Below, in pieces: positions 35,038 through 46,572 of a stretch of 64,000 bases of DNA. A program made the translations under genes and the position numbers. The stretch spans positions 37,290,611 to 37,354,610 of the forward strand of contig NC_092576.1 in NCBI RefSeq assembly GCF_037975245.1. The letters are read 5' to 3'. How positions within the stretch are numbered: position 1 is the first letter of the stretch; every line of letters starts with the position of its first letter. The notes beneath the pieces were generated by a model. That model made no database searches and had not been told where the DNA came from. It was given only the letters and a program-made list of their open reading frames with translations. The stretch is from Apostichopus japonicus (taxonomy: Eukaryota; Echinodermata; Holothuroidea; Aspidochirotida; Stichopodidae).

Positions 35038-36389
35038 GTACGTATTATCGAGGATACTCATTCCTTAGTATTTTTTGATATGTTATTGTCTTGTTAAATA
35101 CTTGACGAACCTCCTTATGTACATCAGTTCCAATCATGTGAAACATATTACTACAACCCCACTCTGGTAAATAAGACCAACTAACCATTTCCCGTCATGA
35201 ATAATACCGAAGCACGTGATTTATTATAAGTATAAACACATTTTAATCATGTTTTTTAATTTGTTATGTAGATTGACCAAAATTAAAAATAAATACAGTT
35301 TTTGTCTTTTTTGACATATAACAGTATAGTGTACGGTTCATGCATGCTGATGCAATCAGCTTGCTGTTTCACTACGCAGTAATTTAGGACTGAATAACAT
35401 TTTAACCCGTCGCGATAAACTCATTTATAATCCATTTGCCTATATTAAGATACCTATGAAAGGTTGCATCTTTCTACTCAGTAATGTGTTGCCTGCTGTC
35501 GCACTAAATGTAGAATAAACTTTGTTTTTCATATTGTATCTTACTTTGTTTCTACCACTTATGTTACGCATAGCTTGTACTCCCCAGCATGATTTTTCCC
35601 TTGTTGACTTACTAAATGTATAAGAATCTAAACTTAAAATTCCATACCTCGTGAGATGACTCAGAGAACCATCTCTAGCGTGTAATTTATTTGGTTAGTC
35701 CTTCGTGTTACCTACCTTGTTTTAGTCAATATTTTACTCAAAACGTGAATTCGGACAGGAAACGCTACTACTCATTGCTCAGTAGACTATTTACTGCCTA
35801 TTAGAAACACCTGGTTATATTTAAATTAACACTACTACAATAATGTAACAGGTGTTGGTATTTCAGTCATTCAGCTTGCCGCATCATACCAAGCGAATCA
35901 ACAATTACAACATAGGCCTAACGGTTCTTTGATTGCGAGTTTTTATATTGACATACACATTTATGTCATGTCTTCGCATATTTATTCATCAAAGCTGCTT
36001 TAGGAATCAGTCTAATAAAACAATATTACTTTCAAGGTAAGTTTAATTTTTGCTAGTGCGAATTGTGTACCGGAAATGTGAATGGTTAGGCCTAGGTCTA
36101 GGCTTAACAGGTTTTTTTTTATATATTTTTTTTCGACATTATGTCGGACCTTATCACTGGACTTAAAACATAGCTGAAGGCTTATTTAAATAACTTGTGT
36201 TAAAGAATATTTTTTTTTAGAATAATTATTAGTTCGACACTAAACCATACGTATAAATGTTACATATCGGTAATGGTCCAGCATTCCGATAGCCGAATTA
36301 GCCTGGTAGTGATAATGACTTTGGTCCTGCGGTCATGTTGAGAGTGGTCACAGTACATGGATTAGGGAAAATGTCACTCACTTTCAGCA
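35038..36389. other. Intron sequence, no feature recognised
   Basis: Non-coding AT-rich DNA after the NACHT exon donor, up to the Gypsy relic. A few GGCCTA words occur near 35910 and 36090. Confidence 0.4.
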
Positions 36390-36713
36390 TAGACATTAAC
36401 TGACGCAAAAGTAGTTCATTGTTTATTATTGTCAAACGATATTTCAGCCTGTTGAATGAATATCGCCCGAACGGTGTGGAAAACGTCCTTAGGGTACTGA
36501 TTTCGGTGTTAGTGGAATATGTCAGAATCCACTTTTGGCATCCGGTATTGAAAATATATTAGTTCCATTCAGCTGTGCCAGTGTAGGTTCAACGGCTGGC
36601 AATGTGTGTTTTTTCCTACACACGCCTTTATTCAGCTTGACTCGATCTACACAAATGTTCACCTTCCCATGAGTTTTTGGTACGACAACTATTACTGCGC
36701 ATGTTCCGACCTT

Positions 36714-36715
<2 letters not shown>

Positions 36716-36756
<41 letters not shown>

Positions 36757-36824
36757 ATATATATATGTGTGTGTATATATATATATATGTACATATATAT
36801 AGGTATATATATATATATATATAC
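36716..36824. repeat. (TA)n microsatellite, left part
   Basis: About 110 bp of TA dinucleotides with small GTGT and ACAT interruptions. Together with 37109-37189 it flanks a MITE and was probably one tract before insertion. Confidence 0.9.
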
Positions 36825-36834
36825 GCATAATATG

Positions 36835-37098
36835 TACCTTAGGTCGACTGTTTATGATAAAAAGTGTACCTTAGGTCAACAGTGTACCTTAGGTCGACAT
36901 TTCAGTGTCGACCTAATGTTTTCACTACCATTTTAAGACACTTTATTATCGTCGCAAATAGCTTTATAATGTTCTCCGTCCTCTAAAACGTTCATTTAAA
37001 AGTTTTGGTTAGGGTCGGTTCAGGGTTAGGGTTAGAAAAAAGGGTTAGGGTTAAATTAAATTTAGTGTGTAAGTCAATGTAACTGTCGACCTAAGGTA
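36835..37098. mobile_element. 264-bp MITE inside a (TA)n tract
   Basis: Ends TACCTTAGGTCGACTGT (36835-36851) and its reverse complement at 37082-37098 differ at one position. Inside, the motif TACCTTAGGTCRAC repeats at about 36868 and 36886, and its inverse at about 36906. A telomere-like run of TTAGGG units lies at 37006-37057. Flanking DNA on both sides is (TA)n, consistent with a TA target. Confidence 0.65.
37006..37057 (+). repeat. Interstitial telomere-like TTAGGG run
   Basis: Contains GGTTAGGGT, CAGGGTTAGGGTTAG and AGGGTTAGGGTTAA, about six near-TTAGGG units with interruptions, inside the MITE. Confidence 0.7.
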
Positions 37099-37108
37099 GG
37101 ATCCATAG

Positions 37109-37189
<81 letters not shown>
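37109..37189. repeat. (TA)n microsatellite, right part
   Basis: About 80 bp of uninterrupted AT repeats just right of the MITE. Confidence 0.9.
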
Positions 37190-37190
<1 letters not shown>

Positions 37191-37689
37191 CCTTTGTGCT
37201 TTTGCGGTGTGAGGTCTGTTTCGAACTGTTTTTATATTTGATGACGCCCCTATATCATCCTTAATATGGAGTAGTGACTGCTACTGTTTTAAAAAAAAAA
37301 GACAATGCGGTTTCTTAGCATTTCATATTTTAAGGAACTGTAACTACAATTTTCAATCAGGCTGTAGAGGGCAGTAATAAAGTCATCTGCAAATTTGTCC
37401 TCTTTGTGATATCTTAATTGGGCCCGTTCGAAAATAACATTTCTTTTGCCAAGGAAGTGAGAGTTGTACTTATCTTTTACCAACTTGCATTTTTTTACCG
37501 TCGTCTGTACTCAGACAAGGTAGGCCTCTCTGTGTGACACAGCTTTATGTATATGCACACTTTAGCTCAATTTCCTTTCAATTTTATTGTATTTAGGGAC
37601 ACTGGTGCTCCCTCTTTAATGCGTGGTCCGCCTTTCTCCCTGCAGGGAGTTCTTATTACCGGGTGTAGTTATTTGTTTATTGATCGTGA

Positions 37690-38905
37690 ATCACCTCAAA
37701 CGCTGCCTACTTACTATACGTTCATACCGTTCGGGCTTTAGTCTTGTGGAATGCGGTCTACACTTGCATATATTAATACTGAGGATGCTATTTTATTAAG
37801 CCACGAAAAACTGTATTCACATCTTAAACATACAAATTTGGGTCATTCTGCTACAGTTATGTTTTTTTATCTGCTTTTAACACTATTCAGCCCCATATTT
37901 TAGTCAATAAATTATTAAAAATGAATGTACGCCTTGCAATTTTTGGGTGGATTTTTAATTATCTCTAGGTCTCCCAATTTTATTTTTTAAAAAGATGTTT
38001 AAACCTACACTAAACACCATGCATACGGTAATTGTTATTGTTTTATATAGGCTACATATATATGTATAGATGTAGTAGAGTCAGTTTCTTTATTTGTTTT
38101 CCCTTTCTTCCGCCATTCCCTAGCAAGTTCCCTCTCCTTTTCCAAGCCACTGTTGTTTCCCTTAGGCGCCATATTGTTATTGCGTTGAGGTTTGTGTACC
38201 TATTCAATTCACAACGTGTGCGTTGTGTGTCCGTACAGTGTGAGTTCGTTACAGTGTGTGTTCCGAAGGCAATTCGTACCGAGTATCACAGATGGTTTGA
38301 AATTGAGGGGGTTATTGTGGCATGGCTGAGATGCTGAAGGGAAGATGGGCTCTAGAACGAACTTTCGGAACACCCTATAGCAAAGTACGGTTTTAGTATC
38401 ATTCTTATTATACTCTCTGTATACATCGGATGCAAGGGCAACTCATGAAAATGCTAGTTATTTTAAACTGCAGATGCCTTATTGGGTTTGATGACACAAT
38501 ATGATGATACAGCCAATCTAGAACATATAAATTACTTTGTTAATTATTGTGGGCAAAATTGTCTAGAACTCAGTATTAGTAAGACAAAAGAAATGGTGAT
38601 TCATATTCGGAAGCCCAAAAGGGTATTAAATTATGTCATTATTAAAGGTGTTCTCTCGAAGTGATAGGATGAGGCTAGTGCAAATAGGCAACCCTTATTT
38701 TTTATACCACAATGTATAACACTTCATAATTTCAATTTGAAACGCTCCTATACCAATGTGCATTGTTTGTATACGTCCTGCTTAGTTTATTTGTTCTTGC
38801 CCTTTTGTAACTTCTTAGTATATTCGTATTTGTGTAATACTGCTTTATACGAGCATTCTGCTACCCTTTGTTGGTTTAATAAAGTTTATCTTATCTTATC
38901 TTATA
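37690..38905 (+). mobile_element. Decayed LINE, + strand
   Basis: On the + strand, pieces of reverse transcriptase in different frames appear in order: NTEDAILLSHEKLYSHL near 37.78 kb, SAFNTIQPHILVNKLL and GWIFNYL near 37.87-37.97 kb, then DDTANLEHINYFV and LELSISKTKEMVIH at 38.50-38.61 kb (the NxSKTK box). The 3' end is AATAAAGTTTATC followed by (TTATC)n up to 38904, a LINE-type tail. The stretch at 38.0-38.4 kb contains no recognisable RT and may be an insertion. Dead. Confidence 0.65.
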
Positions 38906-39222
38906 CTCCATGCTGTCTCGTACTTAGTGCGAACTGGTTCGTTTTCCTCTTTTATTGGTGAAAAACAACACGTAGTCTACCACGGCTTGTGTCGTTTGAT
39001 TACTTCTGACACCATGTATTACTGGCGAGCGATATGTTCGCTTTCAAACAGAGACTCGGCACATATTCTACGGTGTAATGTAATGTAATGTAAATAAAAT
39101 CTTATATAGCGCACTACGCGCGATGCATCTGTGCGCTTTACAAACAATCTAGAAAATACAATGCCATAAAACAGTAAAAGTAAAAACAGTAAATACAGTA
39201 AATACAAAATACCAACTACAGA

Positions 39223-39547
39223 AATAAACAGGACTATGAGATCGAAAAACTATTAAAAGTACTGGTGCAGCGAAAAGCGATAAAACAGATTGACTACAAA
39301 AACTACAATATGAATGCTAAAAAGTGAAAAATCCAATTGAAATTAGAACCTAAAAGACCAACACGACAGAACAATATAAAACAGATATAAACAGGAATAT
39401 GAGATCGAAAAACTATTAAAAGCACTGGTGAAGCGTAAAGCGATATAACAGAATGATTACAAAATCTACAATTTGAATGCTAAAAAGTGAAAATTCCAAT
39501 TGAAGTAAGAACCTAAAAACCAACACGACAGAACAACATAAAATCTA
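39223..39547. repeat. 163-bp tandem duplication in the LINE 3' UTR
   Basis: 39223-39385 and 39386-39547 are direct copies (AAACAGGACTATGAGATCG against AAACAGGAATATGAGATCG) with about 10 percent differences by eye. Confidence 0.85.
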
Positions 39548-39564
39548 AAAAATCCTAGAAACCA

Positions 39565-42500
39565 TCATTTGTAGTGCTCTTGAAAGAGATGCGTTTTAAG
39601 GTGTGACTTGAAGGAGGTGAAGTTCGTGATCATCCGAATTCCGGGAGGCAGCTCGTTCCAAAGATCAGGTGCGGCGACCGAGAATGCTGTAGGGCCATAG
39701 TGCTTCTTGTTATTGGTGTTGCGCGGAACGAGAGTGAACGGCTTAGAGCGAAGGGCGCGTTTGGGTACCCGAGGTGTGATCAGCTCAGACAGGTAAGACG
39801 GTGCCATTCCGTGTATGCATTTAAATGCAGTAATTAAAATTTTGAATGTTATGCGTTGGTGTATAGGTAGCCAATGTAGATCATAGAGGATAGGAGTGAT
39901 ATGTTCGTGACGTCGTGAACGAGTGATCATGCGAGCGGCTGCGTTTTGGATAGTCTGTAGAGGATGAAGTGCAGTTTTAGAAAGACCGTTCAGAAGAGCA
40001 TTACAATAGTCAAGACGGGATGTAATAAAAGCATGAACTAAGCGTTCTGTGAGGGTACGGTTTAAAAGGCGACGAATTCGACCAATCTTCCATAATCCGA
40101 ATGAAGCCGATTTGCATATTTGATTGATGTTCTCGTCCATGAGGCCAGATTGATCGAAATATACTCCTAAGTTGCGAACTAGTGGTACCGATGAAACTTC
40201 GGAAGATCCTACACGAAGCGATTCTAGTTTATTAGAGGCTTTAAATTTAGAAGTGAAATGAATAACCTCAGTCTTGCTGTCGTTTAGTACCAGTAGATTC
40301 TCTCTCATCCAGACTCTTATCTCATCGATACATGCTTCGATTCTAGATTGAGCGTCGCTCTTGCGTTTGAAAGCGATGTATAGCTGGGTGTCGTCTGCAA
40401 ATAACATGGGTTCCAATCCGTGACGAATGATGATCTCCTCGAGTGGCGCCGTGTAGAGGATGAAGAGTATTGGTCCCAGCGTTGTTCCTTGCGGGACGCC
40501 ACAAATGGGTGTGGTCTCGTCTGATTTGTTGGACGCAACTGCAACGTACTGCTTCCTGTCTTTTAGGTACGAACTGAACCAGTCCAAGACGGTACCAGTG
40601 AAACCAAAGGTGAACTCAAGACGATGTAGTAGGATATTGTGATCAATGGTTTCGAAAGCGGCACTCAAGTCCAAAAGTAGCAATAACACGTCCAGTTTCT
40701 TATCTAGGGCCAGCATTATGTCGTTATGGACACGTATTAGTGCGGTCTCGGTACTGTGGTTCACCCTATATGCTGACTGAAATTTCGGCAAAAGTCCATG
40801 TAGAGCGAGGTGCGCGTCGATTTGCTTCTTCACAGCCTGTTCTATGAGTTTTGCTATGTATGGAATGTTTGCAACTGGACGATAGTTCTTCAGCACGTTC
40901 TCATCCATATTTGCCTTCTTTAGCAGAGGGCGAATAACTGCGAGTTTGAGACTTCTTGGGAAGATTCCACTCATGAGAGAAGAGTTGATGATCCTAGTCA
41001 ATATCGACACTGTGACCTCCTTGCAGTTTTTCACAAGTGTGGTTGGTAAGGGGTCGAGTCTGCAAGATTTTGATGTTGAAGATCGGATTAGTTTCTCCAC
41101 AAACTCGTCAGTAACTGGAGTGAATTCTGTTAGGTGATGAGGTGGATGGCCAGGTTTATGTGGTGCTACAGGAACAGGTAGATGACTTCTGAACTCGCGC
41201 ACTCGACTGTCGAAGAATTCGGAAAATGCGTTAGCTACTTTGCTCATTGGAATATTAGATGGCATTACAGCGGTTACAGCTTTTTGGCCGCCAATCAAAT
41301 CGTCAACGACGTTGAAAAGCTGTTTGGAAGACGCTGTCTCAATCCTACCGCGATGGAAGGCAGTCTTGGCCGTGTCGATGTTCCGATGATACACGTCCGA
41401 AGCGGTTCGGTAAATCTGCAAGTCGATTGACATTTGAGACTTTCGCCATCGTTGTTCCAGCCGGCGGACATTCTTCCGCTCACCAGTGAGTGCGTCCGTC
41501 CACCATCGAGCACGTGGTTTGTCAATAACTGTCTTCTTCTGGATAGGGGCAAGTTCATCCAAAGCCTCGGATGCAGCATCAAAGTATGCACATGCCAATG
41601 CGTCGGGATCGGGATTAGGCGGGACTGGGGCATCGCCTTGCTGGGACTTGTTGAAAGCTTCCTCCAGTTTCTTCGCCAGAACTTCAGTGTCAATTCCCGA
41701 GAGACGGCGGCGTTCAATATCCACACGGGTGTTGGGCGGACGGCGAACGTTTAGGCCGAAATGAATGCAGTGGTGGTCAGACATCATCCTAGGTCCCACA
41801 ATCCAATTAGACACGATTGTATCCGACTCGCGCGTGATGATCAGGTCTAATGTATGACCGCTTTTGTGCGTGGCTCCAGAGACCAATTGGCGTAAGCACA
41901 ATCGTGACAGTAAATCAGCGAATTTCCGATGGTCTGGGTCGTTTGGGTCATCACAGTGAAAGTTAAAATCACCAGTAATCAGAAGGTGACCAGGACTGTC
42001 GAGAATATTCTCCATTAATGTAGAGAAGTCCGGGAGAAAATGCGAAATCGACGAGGATTTATTACCGACTGAAGGTGGCGGCCGGTACACTAACACAGTG
42101 CGTAGGAGCTCAGAAGAGGTGCGAATGTCAACAATGCCGTGTTCGAACGACTTGAACTTTGTCGAAGGATGCCGTTTCAATGTTAGATTTTTACGTGTAA
42201 TAAAGGCGACACCGCCTCCTCTCCGTTGAGCTCTCGGGAAGTGGGTAACGTCGTAACCAGACAAACTCAAGCGGAGGTCTCCAAGCGTCGGATCGTTTTG
42301 GTTTTTGAGCCATGTTTCAGTGAGCAGAAAAATATCCGTTCCATTTTCTAAAATTGAGCCTATCAAGGCACCGGTTTTCTCTCGGATCGATCTCGCGTTC
42401 CACAGAGAACATTGAAGTTTTAACTTGGTCACAAAAGCATCCTCACGTGGGATTTGACGAATGACGCTCAGCTGATTTCTATTCAAATTAACATCCGAAC

Positions 42501-42822
42501 AAAGAGGGTGATACCCAATGACAGTTTCAATCGGTTTAATGCAGTCAACAAGAGTCAACACTCGAGGCCGGACAGTGCGTGACGATTGATTCACAGGTCG
42601 AACTTCACTGAGAATGCTTTGAATAGGCTGGTTTGGTGCAGTACTCAAAGACGGGGTATGTCTTTTGTGCTTTAATCCCGATTTAGAGCCACGAGGTCTT
42701 ATAAAATATTCGATTCGTTTCCCTGCTTGAATACCTATATCTGAGTTGAAGTTATTGTTCCGCAGTGACAGTAGTGTGGAGCGAGAGAACACCGATCTGG
42801 CGGCCATCTCAATCTTAGACAC
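39565..42822 (-). CDS. LINE endonuclease/reverse transcriptase polyprotein, intact
   Basis: 1085 residues from ATG, no stop or frameshift. A basic N-terminal region (1-130) precedes an APE-type endonuclease (about 137-350) with WNARSI, TETWL, GDFN, THKSGHTLDLI and the catalytic SDHH box. Next a linker, then reverse transcriptase (about 590-860): RPLLKKANMD, NYRPVANIPY, SAYRVNHSTETAL, LDLSAAFETIDH, GVPQGTTLGPILF and the catalytic FADD (808-811). The C-terminal part has SRLDYCNALLNGL, NAAARMITR, HWLPIHQRI and DLWNELPPGIR, typical of the CR1/L2 group. It nicks target DNA and primes reverse transcription there. All key motifs look intact, so the element may be active or was until recently. The absence of the usual separate ORF1 is common in L2-type elements. 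Confidence 0.9.
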   Translation of the reverse strand: MSKIEMAARSVFSRSTLLSLRNNNFNSDIGIQAGKRIEYFIRPRGSKSGLKHKRHTPSLSTAPNQPIQSILSEVRPVNQSSRTVRPRVLTLVDCIKPIETVIGYHPLCSDVNLNRNQLSVIRQIPREDAFVTKLKLQCSLWNARSIREKTGALIGSILENGTDIFLLTETWLKNQNDPTLGDLRLSLSGYDVTHFPRAQRRGGGVAFITRKNLTLKRHPSTKFKSFEHGIVDIRTSSELLRTVLVYRPPPSVGNKSSSISHFLPDFSTLMENILDSPGHLLITGDFNFHCDDPNDPDHRKFADLLSRLCLRQLVSGATHKSGHTLDLIITRESDTIVSNWIVGPRMMSDHHCIHFGLNVRRPPNTRVDIERRRLSGIDTEVLAKKLEEAFNKSQQGDAPVPPNPDPDALACAYFDAASEALDELAPIQKKTVIDKPRARWWTDALTGERKNVRRLEQRWRKSQMSIDLQIYRTASDVYHRNIDTAKTAFHRGRIETASSKQLFNVVDDLIGGQKAVTAVMPSNIPMSKVANAFSEFFDSRVREFRSHLPVPVAPHKPGHPPHHLTEFTPVTDEFVEKLIRSSTSKSCRLDPLPTTLVKNCKEVTVSILTRIINSSLMSGIFPRSLKLAVIRPLLKKANMDENVLKNYRPVANIPYIAKLIEQAVKKQIDAHLALHGLLPKFQSAYRVNHSTETALIRVHNDIMLALDKKLDVLLLLLDLSAAFETIDHNILLHRLEFTFGFTGTVLDWFSSYLKDRKQYVAVASNKSDETTPICGVPQGTTLGPILFILYTAPLEEIIIRHGLEPMLFADDTQLYIAFKRKSDAQSRIEACIDEIRVWMRENLLVLNDSKTEVIHFTSKFKASNKLESLRVGSSEVSSVPLVRNLGVYFDQSGLMDENINQICKSASFGLWKIGRIRRLLNRTLTERLVHAFITSRLDYCNALLNGLSKTALHPLQTIQNAAARMITRSRRHEHITPILYDLHWLPIHQRITFKILITAFKCIHGMAPSYLSELITPRVPKRALRSKPFTLVPRNTNNKKHYGPTAFSVAAPDLWNELPPGIRMITNFTSFKSHLKTHLFQEHYK

Positions 42823-43010
42823 AAATTATAGAAACATTAAACGTCCATTTAGCCGAAATACTGGCTAAAATCTCGAAAAACAGTGCACAATATAAAAGTT
42901 CATGAACTACAATAGCTCTGTGCTTAAACTCAGCGATGAAACAATCAAGCAGCTGAGTAAACACCGAGAAAATGCGAGAGCGACTTAAAGTTGGCAGCCG
43001 TCAACACAGC

Positions 43011-44113
43011 GTCAACACAGTGCCTCCTTTTCTGGTGTTTCAAGATTACATGCGATGAAAACAAACCCCACCAATGTTAACATCTTGTTAACAATTAAAA
43101 ATAATAACCCTTCGGTCCATATCCATGAAACATATATCTCTACAATTTGCATAAGCACATTAATACTGTAGATATGGCAACAAATCAGTATACAACAAAT
43201 ATTGTTGAGATAATATTGTATGGATAGAAAGTTTTCAAAGTTATAAAACAACATATTAAAGCATAAACTAGCCTCTTGCTTGATTTTACATGGCCGTAAC
43301 TTGTGAGCTGTTCATACGAGCGTGTGTCGGTCGATTTACTCCGTGTGTATGTCAGGAGGAAAAGTACGTTCTTGTGGTTACATTATGTCGATTTATGGCA
43401 TTACAACCGCGCTTATATTGATGTGGTGAGCGATGAGTGTGCAGAGTACAACGTGAAAAGAAATAGGCTTAGTCTCAATTGACGAATACGTTATTTAATA
43501 TAAAAATGTTTTAATGTATTTCATAGCATGTTTTCTGTCAAGACTGGTACACATGACTTTGGGTTCGTAGACCAACTAAATGCTTTCATTTACTTGCTAC
43601 TTACCACAAGCCACTGATAATAGTCGTGTTGTTTGGTAAACTGGTTTATTATCATGTAAATCACCCACTCGGCATGTGTAATGTTCTGTTCGTGTGGAGG
43701 GTTGGGAGGGGCGATTGAATTGTGGATGGACCATGGTCTAGATGAATAAATCAAGATTTAAAATCACTTGTATGAAGTGATACTCGAGGCTATCCTATAT
43801 TTGTTTGGGGAATTTCAGAACTTTTTCTTGTACATTCTAAGCCAAGCTTGGTTTTTGTACCTAATTGCAGTGTTTATTGATCCGATCGTGTGTTAAATAT
43901 AATTTTTCTTTTTGTTTCATTTATTATTTTTCAGTTTTAAGGCCGTTTATATTTGTTTCTATTTTGAGGGAGTGGGCGGAGCATCGATTATGGATTACTT
44001 TGAATTTCTATAAAAAGCTAATATCCTGTAAATAAGTATGTTCAATAATATCTACTGTCAAATGATTTCATGCATGTAAACTACAGTTCATTCTACTAAT
44101 CATCTTTCTTCAG
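43011..44113. other. Intron of the NLR gene, nothing recognised
   Basis: Non-coding AT-rich DNA between the LINE and exon B. It ends in a polypyrimidine stretch before CAG at 44111-44113. Confidence 0.4.
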
Positions 44114-44316
44114 ATACCAATACCTGATCTAAAGCTGGAGTGGTCCTTCAGTAAGGTTGTGAACAATACCATCATCCTCAAGTCTGGTATTGCTTTACCA
44201 AGGCTCTCATCACTGGAGAAGTTATTGGTTAATGAAGACCAATCAGAACTTACTGAGGACGACATTGTAGGATTATTGAACTATGTTTTGCCGGCTAAGA
44301 AATTCAGGATACTTTG
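44114..44316 (+). CDS. NLR gene, repeat-type exon B
   Basis: Exon with acceptor TTTCTTCAG and donor TTTG|GTATGA, phase 0 in and 2 out. It reads IPIPDLKLEWSFSKVVNN, ILKSGIALPRLSSLEKLL, EDDIVGLLNYVLPAKKFR. Its phase matches the NACHT exon's donor and exon C's acceptor. It is homologous to exon E at 48483-48691: both start IPI, carry SG(I/V)(A/S)LP, SSLE, and end with a NYV motif. The leucine pattern suggests an LRR-like unit C-terminal to NACHT, the usual place for ligand sensing. Confidence 0.75.
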
Positions 44317-45226
44317 GTATGATAAAATGATAAAAGATGAAATAAAAACGAGGAGAGGAAAGTGTGGGATAATTACAAAAGATTTAATAAATTATGCAAC
44401 CGTATAGTCCTGTAATCGAGCCGATAGACGGTAAAAGACAAAGAATATCTAAGGTGCCATCATTGAGGGACGCTATGAGAAGGCCGGATGAATTGGAATT
44501 TTGAGGTCATCTGAATACAAAATGTTAGATTATATAACTTAACAGGAATCTGATATAGCTATACAAATAAATACCAGCAATAATAGTCATCCTATATCGT
44601 TATAATTCTAGGTTCGGACAAAATACTGAAATATTCGAAGTAGTTTCCTATTTCCACAGCCTATGTTTACTTATATTCAATGTACGATATTTTCAGTCAA
44701 TAATGAATTAAACATAAAGATTGCACTTTGAAATTAACTTGACGAAAAGAAAAAAATAATTATACACCAAATGCATATATGAACACTCTTTTAATCGTCC
44801 CATATTTTCTTGTAAATATGTTTTCTTATAGCAAGATGCAATAACATGTATATTTAACAACGTTGACCAAAACGTTCAGAACATTTCTCTGTCATATAGG
44901 ACAAACAGTATATTATTGAGGGTGTGGGAGTATGAATATTATTCATGAATGCAAATACTTCACTATTATTTCAAGCGAAATTAATTAAGTTGAAGATGTT
45001 TTTTAAAAATATAACATTTTTCACTAAAAGGCATTAACTTACTCTTCTGCATTTTCTGAGACCAAAGATATCCAATAAACGTAGATTCAACAGAACTGTG
45101 TCATTTATTTGTATATATTTGCATATTGGTAATACAATATAACTATGCTTTTTTCTGTTTATTATTCGGTTACCTAGAAGTATTTCAAGAGAAGCACAAG
45201 TTTACTTTATATGTTTATTATCACAG
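44317..45226. other. Intron between exons B and C, nothing recognised
   Basis: AT-rich, no repeat or RNA seen. Confidence 0.4.
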
Positions 45227-45303
45227 GTTTACTAACTGCACACTACCTGCATCTATCAGACCAGAGAAAATCCCAGAAGAATTAAAAAGAAAGAATGTAA
45301 AAG
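45227..45303 (+). CDS. NLR gene, short exon C
   Basis: Acceptor TATCACAG, donor AAAG|GTATGG, 77 bp, phase 2 in and 1 out. Joined to exon B the codon across the junction is W and it continues FTNCTLPASIRPEKIPEELK. The FxNCxLPxSI pattern looks like one repeat unit (beta strand plus helix) of an LRR-like array. The next exon was not found. Confidence 0.65.
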
Positions 45304-45641
45304 GTATGGCTATGTGTGTACAAGGTATGGCTAACACTAGAGTATGTGAACATAAAATTTATACTGGTAACAGTACATAATGGGTAAGGTAACAAACACT
45401 TGTTATGCCACAATTATATTAAACTACTTTTCTGTGTTGTGACGATCATACATTTTTTATAAGACATTTAACATAGATGTGTTTATGTTCATCAATAACA
45501 TACTGGAATGCATGTCTGTTAGAAATTATGAGATGAGTATTGTGACGTCATTAGTGATTGTAATAATAAATGCAATTATTAAACAGGGCTTGTGAAATGG
45601 TAGAATGGAAATAATATTAAAAAGTGATATTCCACCACCAC

Positions 45642-45910
<269 letters not shown>

Positions 45911-46572
45911 CAAAGCTCTGGTTAGGTTATTAAATTCACTTTTACTGTTTATTTCATGTTATGTCGTATTCTAGTTTTTTGGTCGTGTCGTGCCTGTCAT
46001 CTTGATCTCCAATCCGGCCAATGGAAGAAGGTTGGTTACACTTTTGTTTTGTGTTGATTGAGTTTCCTGATCATGAATGTTTGCGTGTTTATTCATGGAG
46101 TGGGAATGGGGTCTGTGAACGAGGGTGATAGAAATAAGGAGCCTCCTTTATTTCCCCGTAAACTATTGTGAATAACCGACTGTTTTTCCGGTAATGTCTA
46201 CAAAGAACAATTACAACTTTTCCCCGATGGCTACCATGGACAGTTAAGTACGATTTAATATCAAACGTTTATAATTGCACTAATTTATGCATCTTGAACA
46301 AGACTGGTTGTCATGGCTATATACGGCATGGTGTTGTTTTTACATAACGGACGTCAAGAGTTGGGTCATAAAACAAGTTCTCCATGTACTTTTTAGTGCC
46401 CACACAGGTTAAAACCATCTTGCCTCATCACACTGTACAGGAATCTTCATATATATTTGTTATCATTGTAAGGAACAGTAAAGTGGGGCTTCGTCATGTA
46501 TGCTATTTTAATGAATACTATTATTATAATATTACTATTACTATATAATTACTATTATATATTTATCATAAT

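Larger units (their letters stand above)
36390..37483 (-). mobile_element. Gypsy (Mag-like) LTR-retrotransposon relic
   Basis: On the - strand, a gag-like piece (37483-37289) reads FERAQLRYHKEDKFADDF and LIENCSYSSLKYEMLRNRIV, the pattern of Mag-lineage Gypsy gag. Then a reverse transcriptase piece (36720-36390) reads [18 protein letters not shown] and TLAQLNGTNIFSIPDAKSGF, followed after a stop and frameshift by TPFGRYSFNRL. Most of gag, protease and the rest of pol are missing. Between the two pieces lie a (TA)n tract and a MITE. Dead. Confidence 0.75.
39074..43010 (-). mobile_element. CR1/L2-type LINE, apparently recent
   Basis: A LINE in antisense to the NLR gene, inside its intron. Its 3' end (left side) has the terminus GCGCTATATAAGATTTTA and a (TTACA)n tail at 39074-39095. 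A 3' UTR of about 470 bp contains two tandem copies of a 163-bp unit. The single ORF at 39565-42822 is intact. The 5' end is not sharply defined; sequence resembling 5' UTR runs to about 43.0 kb. No target duplication was identified. Confidence 0.8.

Noticed and set aside
36522-36936. Tyr-Ile repeat frames on both strands
   Set aside because: Produced by the (TA)n tract; only the Gypsy RT part at 36390-36720 on the - strand is retained.
41295-41764. Frames of 82-143 codons on both strands
   Set aside because: Shadows of the intact LINE ORF.
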